A stretch of DNA of 64,000 nt from Triticum aestivum. Lineage: Eukaryota; Streptophyta; Magnoliopsida; Poales; Poaceae. Below, one piece after another: positions 24,069-34,935 of the stretch (position 1 is its first letter; every line of letters begins with the position of its first letter). The position numbers and the translations under genes were made by a program. The stretch is from positions 516,415,915 through 516,479,914 of the forward strand of contig NC_057795.1 of NCBI RefSeq assembly GCF_018294505.1, in the 5' to 3' direction. The notes below the pieces were generated by a model that saw only the letters and a list, made by a program, of their open reading frames with translations, did no database searches and had not been told where the DNA came from.

Positions 24069-25290
24069 TAGGTTATTGATGTTGATGTTATATGCACGAG
24101 TAGAACACAAGTGAGTTGTGGACGATACAAGTCATACTGCCTACCAGCATGTCATATTTTGGTTCGGCGGTATTGTTGGACGAGACGACCCAGACCAACC
24201 TTACGCGTACGCTTACGCGAGACCGGTTCCCTCGACGTGCTTTGCACAGAGATGGCTTGCGGGCGACTGTCTCTCCAACTTTAGTTGAACCAAGTATGGC
24301 TACGCCCGGTCCTTGCGAAGGTTAAAACGGAGTCTATTTGACAAACTATCGTTGTGGTTTTGATGCGTAGGTGAGATTGGTTCTTACTTAAGCCCGTAGC
24401 AGCCACGTAAAACATGCAACAACAAAGTAGAGGACGTCTAACTTGTTTTTGCAGGGCATGTTGTGATGTGATATGGTCAAAGCATGATGCTGAATTTTAT
24501 TGTATGAGATGATCATGTTTTGTAACCGAGTTATCGGCAACTGGCAGGAGCCATATGGTTGTCGCTTTATTGTATGCAATGCAATCGCGATGTAATGCTT
24601 TACTTTATTACTAAACGGTAGTGATAGTCGTGGAAGCATAAGATTGGCGAGACGACAACGATGCTACGATGGAGATCAAGGTGTCGCGCCGGTGACGATG
24701 GTGATCATGACGGTGCTTCGGAGATGGAGATCACAAGCACAAGATGATGATGACCATATCATATCACTTATATTGATTGCATGTGATGTTTATCTTTTTA
24801 TGCATCTTATCTTGCTTTGATTGACGGTAGCATTATAAGATGATCTCTCACTAAATTATCAAGAAGTGTTCTCCCTGAGTATGCACCGTTGCCAAAGTTC
24901 GTCGTGCCCAGACACCACGTGATGATCGGGTGTGATAAGCTCTACGTCCATCTACAACGGGTGCAAGCCAGTTTTGCACACGCAGAATACTCAGGTTAAA
25001 CTTGACGAGCCTAGCATATGCAGATATGGCCTCGGAACACGGAGACCGAAAGGTCGAGCGTGAATCATATAGTAGATATGATCAACATAACGATGTTCAC
25101 CATTGAAAACTACTCCATCTCACGTGATGATCGGTCATGGTTTAGTTGATTTGGATCACGTAATCACTTAGAGGATTAGAGGGATGTCTATCTAAGTGGG
25201 AGTTCTTAAATAATATGATTAATTGAACTTAAATTTATCATGAACTTAGTACCTGATAGTATCTTGCTTGTTTATGTTGATTGTAGATAG

Positions 25291-28200
25291 ATGGCTCGTG
25301 CTGTTGTTCCGTTGAATTTTAATGCGTTCCTTGAGAAAGCAAAGTTGAAAGATGATGGTAGCAATTACACGGACTGGGTCCGTAACTTGAGGATTATCCT
25401 CATTGCTGCACAGAAAAATTACGTCCTGGAAGCACCGCTGGGTGCCAGGCCTGCTGCTGGAGCAACACCAGATGTTATGAACGTCTGGCAGAGCAAAGCT
25501 GATGACTACTCGATAGTTCAGTGTGCCATGCTTTACGGCTTAGAATCGGGACTTCAACGACGTTTTGAACGTCATGGAGCATATGAGATGTTCCAGGAGT
25601 TGAAGTTAATATTTCAAGCAAATGCCCGAATTGAGAGATATGAAGTCTCCAATAAGTTCTATAGCTGCAAGATGGAGGAGAACAGTTCTGTCAGTGAGCA
25701 TATACTCAAAATGTCTGGGTATAATAATCACTTGATTCAATTGGGAGTTAATCTTCCGGATGATTGCGTCATTGACAGAATTCTCCAATCACTGCCACCA
25801 AGCTACAAGAGCTTCGTGATGAACTATAATATGCAAGGGATGAACAAGACTATTCCCGAGCTCTTCGCAATGCTGAAAGCTGCGGAGGTAGAAATCAAGA
25901 AGGAGCATCAAGTGTTGATGGTTAACAAGACCACTAGTTTCAAGAAAAAGGGCAAAGGGAAGAAAAAGGGGAACTTCAAGAAGAACGGCAAGCAAGTTGC
26001 TGCTCAAGAGAAGAAACCCAAGTCTGGACCTAAGCCTGAAACTGAGTGCTTCTACTGCAAGCAGACTGGTCACTGGAAGCGGAACTGCCCCAAGTATTTG
26101 GCGGATAAGAAGGATGGCAAGGTGAACAAAGGTATATGTGATATACATGTTATTGATGTGTACCTTACTAGAGCTCGCAGTAGCACCTGGGTATTTGATA
26201 CTGGTTCTGTTGCTAATATTTGCAACTCGAAACAGGGACTACGGAATAAGCGGGCACTGGCAAAGGACGAGGTGACGATGCGCGTGGGAAACGGTTCCAA
26301 AGTCGATGTGATCGCAGTCGGCACGCTACCTCTACATCTACCTTCGGGATTAATATTAGACCTAAATAATTGTTATTTGGTGCCAGCGTTGAGCATGAAC
26401 ATTATATCTGGATCTTGTTTAATGCGAGACGGTTATTCATTTAAATCAGAGAATAATGGTTGTTCTATTTATATGAGTAATATCTTTTATGGTCATGCAC
26501 CCTTGAAGAGTGGTCTATTCTTATTGAATCTCGATAGTAGTAATACACATATTCATAATATTGAAGCCAAAAGATGCAGAGTTGATAATGAAAGTGCAAC
26601 TTATTTGTGGCACTGTCGTTTAGGTCATATCGGTATAAAGCGCATGAAGAAACTCCATGCTGATGGACTTTTGGAACCACTTGATTATGAATCACTTGGT
26701 ACTTGCGAACCGTGCCTCATGGGCAAGATGACTAAAACACCGTTCTCCGGTACTATGGAGAGAGCAACAGATTTGTTGGAAATCATACATACCGATGTAT
26801 GTGGCCCGATGAATATTGAGGCTCGTGGCGGATATCGTTATTTTCTCACCTTCACAGATGATTTAAGCAGATATGGGTATATCTACTTAATGAAACATAA
26901 GTCTGAAACATTTGAAAAGTTCAAAGAATTTCAGAGTGAAGTTGAAAATCATCGTAACAAGAAAATAAAGTTTCTACGATCTGATCGTGGAGGAGAATAT
27001 TTGAGTTACGAGTTTGGTGTACATTTGAAAAACTGTGGAATAGTTTCGCAACTCACGCCACCCGGAACACCACAGCGTAATGGTGTGTCCGAACGTCGTA
27101 ATCGTACTTTACTAGATATGGTGCGATCTATGATGTCTCTTACTGATTTACCGCTATCTTTTGGGGATATGCTTTAGAGACGGCCGCATTCACGTTAAAT
27201 AGGGCACCATCAAAATCCGTTGAGACGACGCCTTATGAACTGTGGTTTGGCAAGAAACCAAAGTTGTCGTTTCTTAAAGTTTGGGGCTGCGATGCTTATG
27301 TGAAAAAGCTTCAACCTGATAAGCTCGAACCCAAATCGGAGAAATGTGTCTTCATAGGATACCCAAAGGAAACTGTTGGGTACACCTTCTATCACAGATC
27401 CGAAGGCAAGACATTCGTTGCTAAGAATGGATCATTTCTAGAGAAGGAGTTTCTCTCGAAAGAAGTGAGTGGGAGGAAAGTAGAACTTGACGAGGTAACT
27501 GTACCCGCTCCCTTACTGGAAAGTAGTTCATCACAGAAAACTGTTTCAGTGACACCTACACCAGTTAGTGAGGAAGCCAATGATAATGATCATGAAACTT
27601 CAGATCAAGATACTGCTGAACCTCGTAGATCAACCAGAGTAAGATCCGCACCAGAGTGGTACGGTAATCCTGTTCTGGAGGTCATGCTACTAGATCATGA
27701 TGAACCTACGAACTATGAAGAAGCGATGGTGAGCCCAGATTCCGCAAAGTGGCTTGAAGCCATGAAATCTGAGATGGGATCCATGTATGAGAACAAAGTA
27801 TGGACTTTGGTTGACTTGCCCGATGATCGGCAAGCAATTGAGAATAAATGGATCTTTAAGAAGAAGACTGACGCTGATGGTAATGTTACTGTCTACAAAG
27901 CTCGACTTGTCGCAAAAGGTTTTCGGCAAGTTCAAGGGATTGACTACGATGAGACCTTCTCACCCGTAGCGATGCTTAAGTCCGTCCGAATCATGTTAGC
28001 AATTGCCGCATTTTATGATTATGAAATTTGGCAAATGGATGTCAAAACTGCATTCCTGAATGGATTTCTGGAAGAAGAGTTGTATATGATGCAACCAGAA
28101 GGTTTTGTCGATCCAAAGGGAGCTAACAAAGTGTGCAAGCTCCAGCGATCCATTTATGGACTGGTGCAAGCCTCTCGGAGTTGGAATAAACGTTTTGATA

Positions 28201-29276
28201 GTGTGATCAAAGCATTTGGTTTTATACAGACTTTCGGAGAAGCCTGTATTTACAAGAAAGTGAGTGGGAGCTCTGTAGCATTTCTGATATTATATGTGGA
28301 TGACATATTACTGATTGGAAATGATATAGAATTTCTGGATAGCATAAAGGGATACTTGAATAAAAGTTTTTCAATGAAAGACCTCGGTGAAGCTGCTTAC
28401 ATATTAGGCATTAAGATCTATAGAGATAGATCAAGACGCTTAATTGGACTTTCACAAAGCACATACCTTGACAAGATTTTGAAGAAATTCAAAATGGATC
28501 AAGCAAAGAAAGGATTCTTGCCTGTATTACAAGGTGTGAAATTGAGTAAGACTCAATGCCCGACCACTGCAGAAGATAGAGAGAATATGAAAGATGTTCC
28601 CTATGCATCAGCCATAGGCTCTATCATGTATGCAATGCTGTGTACCAGACCTGATGTGTGCCTTGCTATAAGTTTAGCAGGGAGGTACCAAAGTAATCCA
28701 GGAGTGGATCACTGGACAGCGGTCAAGAACATCCTGAAATACCTGAAAAGGACTAAGGATATGTTTCTCGTATATGGAGGTGACAAAGAGCTCATCGTAA
28801 AAGGTTACGTTGATGCAAGCTTTGACACTGATCCGGACGATTCTAAATCGCAAACCGGATACGTGTTTACATTAAACGGTGGAGCTGTCAGTTGGTGCAG
28901 TTCTAAACAAAGCGTCGTAGCGGGATCTACATGTGAAGCGGAATACATAGCTGCTTCGGAAGCAGCAAATGAAGGAGTCTGGATGAAGGAGTTCATATCC
29001 GATCTAGGTGTCATACCTAGTGCATCGGGTCCAATGAAAATCTTTTGTGACAATACTGGTGCAATTGCCTTGGCAAAGGAATCCAGATTTCACAAAAGGA
29101 CCAAACACATCAAGAGACGCTTCAACTCCATCCGGGATCTAGTCCAGGTGGGAGACATAGAGATTTGCAAGATACATACGGATCTGAATGTTGCAGACCC
29201 GTTGACTAAGCCTCTTCCACGAGCAAAACATGATCAGCACCAAAGCTCCATGGGTGTTAGAATCATTACAGTGTAA
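25291..29276 (+). pseudogene. Angela gag-pol, copy 2, frameshifted in integrase
   Basis: This is almost base-for-base the same as copy 1. A run of five T at 20164-20168 is four T at 27159-27162, which shifts the frame after the integrase catalytic Glu and ends it at 27177. The remaining integrase tail, RT and RNase H stay open at 27264-29276. One more silent-looking difference was seen (G to A near 28513). Gag, protease and the integrase triad remain translatable, but RT would need frameshifting. Recent inactivation or a sequencing homopolymer error are both possible. Confidence 0.9.
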
Positions 29277-29309
29277 TCTAGATTATTGACTCTAGTGCAA
29301 GTGGGAGAC

Positions 29310-31046
29310 TGAAGGAAATATGCCCTAGAGGCAATAATAAAGTTATTATTTATTTCCTTATAATCATGATAAATGTTTATTATTCATGCTAGAATTGTAT
29401 TTACCGGAAACATAATACATGTGTGAATACATAGACAAACAAAGTGTCACTAGTATGCCTCTACTTGACTAGCTCGTTAATCAAAGATGGTTATGTTTCC
29501 TAACCATGAACAATGAGTTGTTATTTGATTAACGAGGTCACATCATTAGTAGAATGATCTGATTGACATGACCCATTCCATTAGCTTAGCACCCGATCGT
29601 TTAGTATGTTGCTATTGCTTTCTTCATGACTTATACATGTTCCTATGACTATGAGATTATGCAACTCCCGTTTACCGGAGGAACACTTTGGGTACTACCA
29701 AACGTCACAACGTAACTGGGTGATTATAAAGGAGTACTACAGGTGTCTCCAATGGTCGATGTTGGGTTGGCGTATTTCGAGATTAGGATTTGTCACTCCG
29801 ATTGTCGGAGAGGTATCTCTGGGCCCTCTCGGTAATACACATCACATAAGCCTTGCAAGCATTACAACTAATATGTTAGTTGTGAGATGATGTATTACGG
29901 AACGAGTAAAGAGACTTGCCAGTAACGAGATTGAACTAGGTATTGGATACCGACGATCGAATCTCGGGCAAGTAACATACCGATGACAAAGGGAACAACG
30001 TATGTTGTTATGCGGTCTGACCGATAAAGATCTTCGTAGAATATGTAGGAGCCAATATGGGCATCCAGGTCCCGCTATTGGTTATTGACCAGAGACGTGT
30101 CTCGGTCATGTCTACATTGTTCTCGAACCCGTAGGGTCCGCACGCTTAAGGTTACGATGACAGTTATATTATGAGTTTATGCATTTTGATGTACCGAAGG
30201 TTGTTCGGAGTCCCGGATGTGATCACGGACATGACGAGGAGTCTCGAAATGGTCGAGACGTAAAGATTGATATATTGGAAGCCTATATTTGGATATCGGA
30301 AGTGTTCCGGGTGAAATCGGGATTTTACCGGAATACCGGGAGGGTTACCGGAACCCCCCGGGAGCTATTTGGGCCATAGTGGGCCTTAGTGGAAAAGAGA
30401 AGGGGCTGCCCTAGTTGGGCTGCGCCCCCCCCCTTCCCCTAGTCCTATTAGGACTAGGAGAGGTGGCCGGCCCCCTCCTCCTCTTTTCCCCTCCGAGGAA
30501 TCCTAGTTGGACTAGGATTGGAGGGGGAATCCTACTCCCAGAGGGAGTAGGACTCTCCTGCGCCTCCCCCCTTGGCCGGCCAGCCTCCCCTCCTCTCCTC
30601 CTTTATATACGGAGGCAGGGGCACCTCTAAACACACAAGTTGACACAAGTTGATCCACGTGATCGATTCCTTAGCCGTGTGCGGTGCCCCCTGCCACCAT
30701 ATTCCTCGATAATACTGTAGCGGAGTTTAGGCGAAGCCCTGCTGCTCTAGTTCATCAAGATCGTCACCACGCCGTCGTGCTGACGAAACTCTTCCCCGAC
30801 ACTTTGCTGGATCGGAGTCCGGGGATCGTCATCGAGCTGAACGTGTGCTCGAACTCGTAGGTGCCGTAGTTTCGGTGCTTGATCGGTTGGATCGAGAAGA
30901 CGTACGACTACTTCCTCTACGTCGTGTCATCGCTTCCGCAGTCGGTGTGCGTTGGGTACGTAGACAATACTCTCCCCTCGTTGCTATGCATCACATGATC
31001 TTGCGTGTGCGTAGGAAATTTTTTGAAATTACTACGAAACCCAACA
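29310..31046 (+). repeat. Angela 3' LTR (LTR3)
   Basis: It has TG...CA ends and TATATA at 30604-30609. It differs from LTR2 at only a handful of sites (for example AACTCGTAGG for AACTCGGAGG, and GTCGGTGTGC for GTCGGTCTGC) plus a C-run length. It is followed by the target duplication GCCGC. Confidence 0.9.
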
Positions 31047-31051
31047 GCCGC

Positions 31052-31445
31052 TGCCATCGAGGCCCTCATGTAGGCGGAACCGGACATCCTGGACTTGAAC
31101 CAGGCGGCGGAGACTCAATTCGACGCAGAGTGCGTGGATGCCGCTGCCATCGAGGCCTTCCTGCAGGCGGAAGCGGACGTCTTGGACTTGAGCCGGGCGG
31201 TGGACGCTCAACTCGACGTGGAGCCCGTGGATGTCGCTGCCATCGAGGCCCTCCTACAGGAGGAACCGGATGTCCTGGACTTGAACCGGGCGGTGCTCTC
31301 GTCCGTACAGAGCGCCTGCATGCTCCGCGTGAACGAGTAGCTGGAGGCCGAGGACAACCACGGTGCGGAGACACACAGCGGTAGCTATAGCTGGTTCACG
31401 CCGGCAGCCAAAGATGATGACGTCGTCTCGTTCCACGAGCAGTGA
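31052..31445 (+). pseudogene. 31-residue tandem-repeat gene, 3' part
   Basis: This is a continuation of the gene at 14821 after removal of the Angela complex and one GCCGC. It holds the rest of repeat 3, repeat 4 (TQFDAECVDAAAIEAFLQAE) and repeat 5 (AQLDVEPVDVAAIEALLQEE), then a unique acidic tail ending at TGA 31443-31445. Two in-frame TAG codons interrupt it: after ...IEAL(M) near 31072, and at 31338-31340. In both cases neighbouring repeats or context suggest CAG changed to TAG. Together with the 20-bp deletion in the 5' part, the gene was probably dead or dying independently of the insertion. Confidence 0.6.
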
Positions 31446-33893
31446 TAGTTTTTCTTTATGTTGTTGTTTTTAGGGATCTTTTGCTGTGTAAAAACATATA
31501 TTTATGCAAGTCACCTGACTTCCATCATTTGGGTCAGTCGACCATTTTAGGCGGTTGGATGAATATCCTACATCTCCTAACCCTTCTTCCTCAACTCTTC
31601 TTCTTCCCCAACAGACCACCGGACGGGTCGTATAGATCTTCCCAACATGCGGTTGGATAAACGTACTGTATGAACAAAAATAATGTGTCAGCCATAGGAT
31701 GGGTGAGTTTGGTTTGATCACATGCGGTAGCACGTGTCAATGAGCGTGTGTTCCCTTGGTTGGGTTTGCGGCATGCAGGAGCGACTGTGTGAGGGTGCGG
31801 TGCGACCGCGACAGTCATGCGCAAGTGTACCTCCTTTTCATTTTGAAAACTTTAGGCAAGCTTGGCATAAATGTGTGGTGAAGTATGGTAATTCAAGGCC
31901 TAGACCCAAACAGGATGCAAGTACGTACATAGGAGTACTACTTGTGTTAAAAATGAAAGGCATGGTTTTCCTTCGCGGGATTGATCGATACAAATCCTCG
32001 TTTGACGTGTCAATTAATGTGTATTTTTTTTCTCCAGTGCCCAAAGAGCTAAACATCTCACTCCGCATCGCTTGATTAATGCAGCGCCATGCAAACCAAC
32101 CTTCTCACTTCTGCATGCATGCAAGGGTATATTAATGTCCTTGGTTGTTAGTACGAGGCAAACCCCATCAATTTTGCCTCGATTAGTGTTAGTGCCCTTC
32201 TGCAAATTGTAATTTTGATATACTAGCCTTGTGTACAAAAAATGGAGGTAGTAACTATTTGACTTCCTTCCCCATGGCCATGACGTCGACCATATCTCGA
32301 ACATTGTCATTTGGCGAAGTGCCTTCGACGGAGAACACCATTGAGGGAGACCACGGTAAGTCATTCGCAAGTGCCGCCTGCAAGACGATACAACCGCCTT
32401 ATTTGCATCTAAGAAGTCCATTGAACCAAAGGACGCGTAAATGTACTAGTACTACATAATAGTGTCGTCCGTACAGCTTAGTGCAGTAAGGTGGTTTCTC
32501 GAAGAAGACCATGGAGAAGTGGAGTCGGTGAAGAGTGAAATGATGGTTGCTTCGTCCATGCTTTGTGATTTGACGCCTCACTACTTTGTGATTTGTGATA
32601 GAAGGGACATGGGAGTATACTTTGTGCTCTATACTGTACATGCGTCCAAGCACGGGAGAAAGAGGAGAGAGCCTGGACTTTTCTATTCCTTCAATCAATC
32701 AATTAGGGAGCTTCGATTCCATCTTTTTGGCTTTGGCAGCACCTTCCACAATGGTTCCCATCGATGCCAAAAGCTATTTTCACATTTGGCTACACATTGT
32801 GGTCTGTGGATGCCCTTAACAGTACCACTTAATTTTGCTCCTTTGTGCTACCTATACAAATCTTAGTTATGTTGATCTAAAAAATTATAGTATCAAGATT
32901 AGTAAAAGGAGGTGATTTTGCCGCACGGATGGTAGGGGAGGTTTCTTATTTTTAGAGGGCGTTGGCCTGGCGGTTTGCTAACATGCGGTCCCACGTGTCA
33001 GTGCTTTACCAAGCCGATCCGCATCCCACATGAGGCAGAACAACGGCAGGAGCAACACGTGGTTAACTTGAAGAAGATGAGGGAGAAGCAGATTCGGCAA
33101 CGATTGAAATGATGGTTGCTTCGTCCCTCCAACTTATTTTTTTAGAATTATTACTTCGTCCCGCCAACTTAACTGTAGGAAAGGTGCAGCTTTGTGATTT
33201 GACGCCTCATTGCTCATTACTACGCCGGTGCCATGACTAGGGTGCTTCACCCCTGCTGCTCTGCACTGTTATTTCAGTATGGCACGTGGACAGGGTTTCT
33301 TGATGTCCCACATGTCAGCAAAAGGGACTAGAACATTTATGAAAGCTAGCGCTCCACTCTTACGACGGAGGAGTACACGACACGGCGGCCCAGTGAACTT
33401 TACTTGTACTGTAGTACTATAGTTTTGTTGTTTCGCACGATCCATCGATACAAACCTAATTAAACAGGAAAAGCGGCAGATGATCCTAGCCATACATTTC
33501 AAAGGAAATTTTAATGTATGCAAACTGAATAATTAAGTAACAATATGAGATCTAGTAAAACTAGAAACACATATGATTTAGTGTGTTAGAGTGTAGTAGT
33601 AGTGTTGTATTGCATAGTTGTTAGATGTAACATGCAAGAATGTGTAGAGATGTACTTTTGGAGGGCCTATAGAGAGAAATTGGGCATAAAGTGGATTAAA
33701 ATATTTGTATTCGTATTCATAGCATTTGTAACTCATATCTGCAGTTTTGTACAGTAGACGTGAATGCTTGTTCGCTCTTACGAAACTAGTACAACAATAA
33801 TGGGGTGGCGTGCACCAATTATGGCATTGGCATGTTGGCCTACTCGACTCCACAGGAGAACGCGAGAGAAGAAATAAATACACGGGCGGTCAG
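31446..33893. other. intergenic DNA with duplicated segments
   Basis: No convincing gene is present. A segment around 32490-32600 (ATGATGGTTGCTTCGTCC, then GTGATTTGACGCCTCA) recurs at about 33064-33220, a local duplication. At 31843-31915 is a fragment (TTAGGCAAGCTTGGCA to AGGCCTAGACCCAAACAGG) matching the right end of the MITE family at 58.5-59.6 kb. At 32279 an ATG opens a short frame with a GTAAGT donor-like site at 32355, too weak to call a gene. Confidence 0.5.
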
Positions 33894-34196
33894 GGTATTT
33901 CAAGTGAAAAGCGTAATATGGTCACCTGACTTCAGAATACGCTCATTACGGTCACTATATACGTTTTGCGGTGATTATACGGTCACTTACTCACCATTCA
34001 GCATTGGATTGCACTCTGTTGACTGGCCAAATAGTCTACGTGGTACTATGGTGATTAGTTAAATTGACCATGTTCCTTGTGGGTCCCACTTGTCAGTTTG
34101 CATAGGAAAAAAGTCAGATAAACACAAATTTATGCATGTGCGACAATACTCCAACCCGTGCGCGGGAACCACCTAGTTGTCTATGTGTCTGTCAGG

Positions 34197-34425
34197 GCTT
34201 GATGTGTGCACATGCACGTGTAGGTTGAGCACTTGAGCGTGAGAGTGTGTGTTGGTCGTGTGGTGTGTGCATGCACGCATGCATGTGTGCGTGTGATTAT
34301 TGCATGCATGTGTGGGTGTGGGTGTACGTGTGAGTGTTGCGTGTGTGTGTGTGGCTGCTTGTGTTCGTGTGAGTGTTGCGTGCAAGTAGTCCGTGTGCAT
34401 GCGTGCATGTGTGTATAACAGACGG
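34197..34425. repeat. TG/CA-rich low-complexity tract
   Basis: An irregular alternating purine-pyrimidine run (GTGTGTGC, CATGCATG, TGTGTGTGTG). It generates long Thr/His ORFs on the minus strand that are not genes. It is a candidate for Z-DNA-prone sequence. Confidence 0.7.
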
Positions 34426-34479
34426 CTCAGCATAACAATACAAGGCCACCTTGTCCGTTGTGCCCCGCTGTGTTGAGTA

Positions 34480-34722
34480 GCAAGATGCTCGTGCATTGCA
34501 CATAACATCAAGATGCATTTGTATGAGTAGTTTATCTTGTGAGAGAAAAGGATGAACGAGGGAAGGCCTTATTTGCAAATGTGGAGAGGGGTGTGGGTAC
34601 CTTTTTGCGAAATTTCCATAGTTTCCTTCCTATCCGTCAGATATAAATTAGACGGCCAATATTGCAGGATGGCAGGCACACCATCACCACCAACTCTATT
34701 TTTTATAAGAGTAAAGTATATA
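34480..34722 (-). mobile_element. Helitron-like non-autonomous element
   Basis: The left end (GTAGCAAGATGCTCGTGCAT then TGCAC) reads on the minus strand as a 3' hairpin, GTGCA/TGCAC, near a CTA-type terminus. The interior (CATCAAGATGCATTTGTATG and AGGATGAACGAGGGAAGGCC) recurs at 57253-57330. The right end (CACACCATCACCACCAACTC) recurs at about 60800. Three partial copies make this a repeat family; Helitron assignment rests on the hairpin end. Confidence 0.45.
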
Positions 34723-34935
34723 CACACCGACAGGTGGGCCCAATGGTAGTGAGTAAATGTGATGCAACACTAGAGGTGCCACATGGAGCTTTTAACTAGT
34801 CAACTAGTCGTGTGTTGAACATATACAGAGCTGTACGATGAGCCCGTGACTGTATAATAACCACAAAACTTAAATGGTGACCGTAATGAGTGGATTTTGA
34901 AGTCCAGCATACGTATCGTGCTTTCGCTTCAAATG

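Larger units (their letters stand above)
15331..31046 (+). mobile_element. tandem Angela copia complex: LTR-internal-LTR-internal-LTR
   Basis: Three near-identical 1.74-kb LTRs (15331-17070, 22316-24054, 29310-31046) enclose two internal domains (17071-22315, 24055-29309). The whole 15,716-bp block is flanked by one target duplication, GCCGC (15326-15330 and 31047-31051). It is thus one integration site, not two side-by-side insertions. Protein content and LTR match Angela-type Ty1/copia elements of wheat. Such trimers usually arise by unequal recombination between LTRs, but the pattern of differences here is mosaic (see findings). Misassembly of near-identical repeats must also be kept in mind. 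Confidence 0.9.
33894..34935. mobile_element. candidate DNA element with long terminal inverted repeats
   Basis: About 200 bp at 33894-34110 matches, with divergence, the reverse complement of about 34720-34935. Shared blocks include CTCATTACGGTCAC (33950) against GTGACCGTAATGAG (34877), GTTTTGCGGTGATTATACGG, and GACTTCA near the ends. Long diverged TIRs suggest a Mutator-like non-autonomous element about 1.04 kb long. The inside holds TG-rich DNA and a Helitron-like insertion. No transposase and no clear 9-bp duplication were seen. Confidence 0.45.

Noticed and set aside
15331..31046. Two independent Angela insertions next to each other
   Set aside because: Inner LTR junctions have no separate target duplications and the middle LTR is shared; only one GCCGC pair flanks the block.
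34173..34578. Thr/His-rich minus-strand ORFs
   Set aside because: They translate the TG/CA-rich tract; composition artefact.
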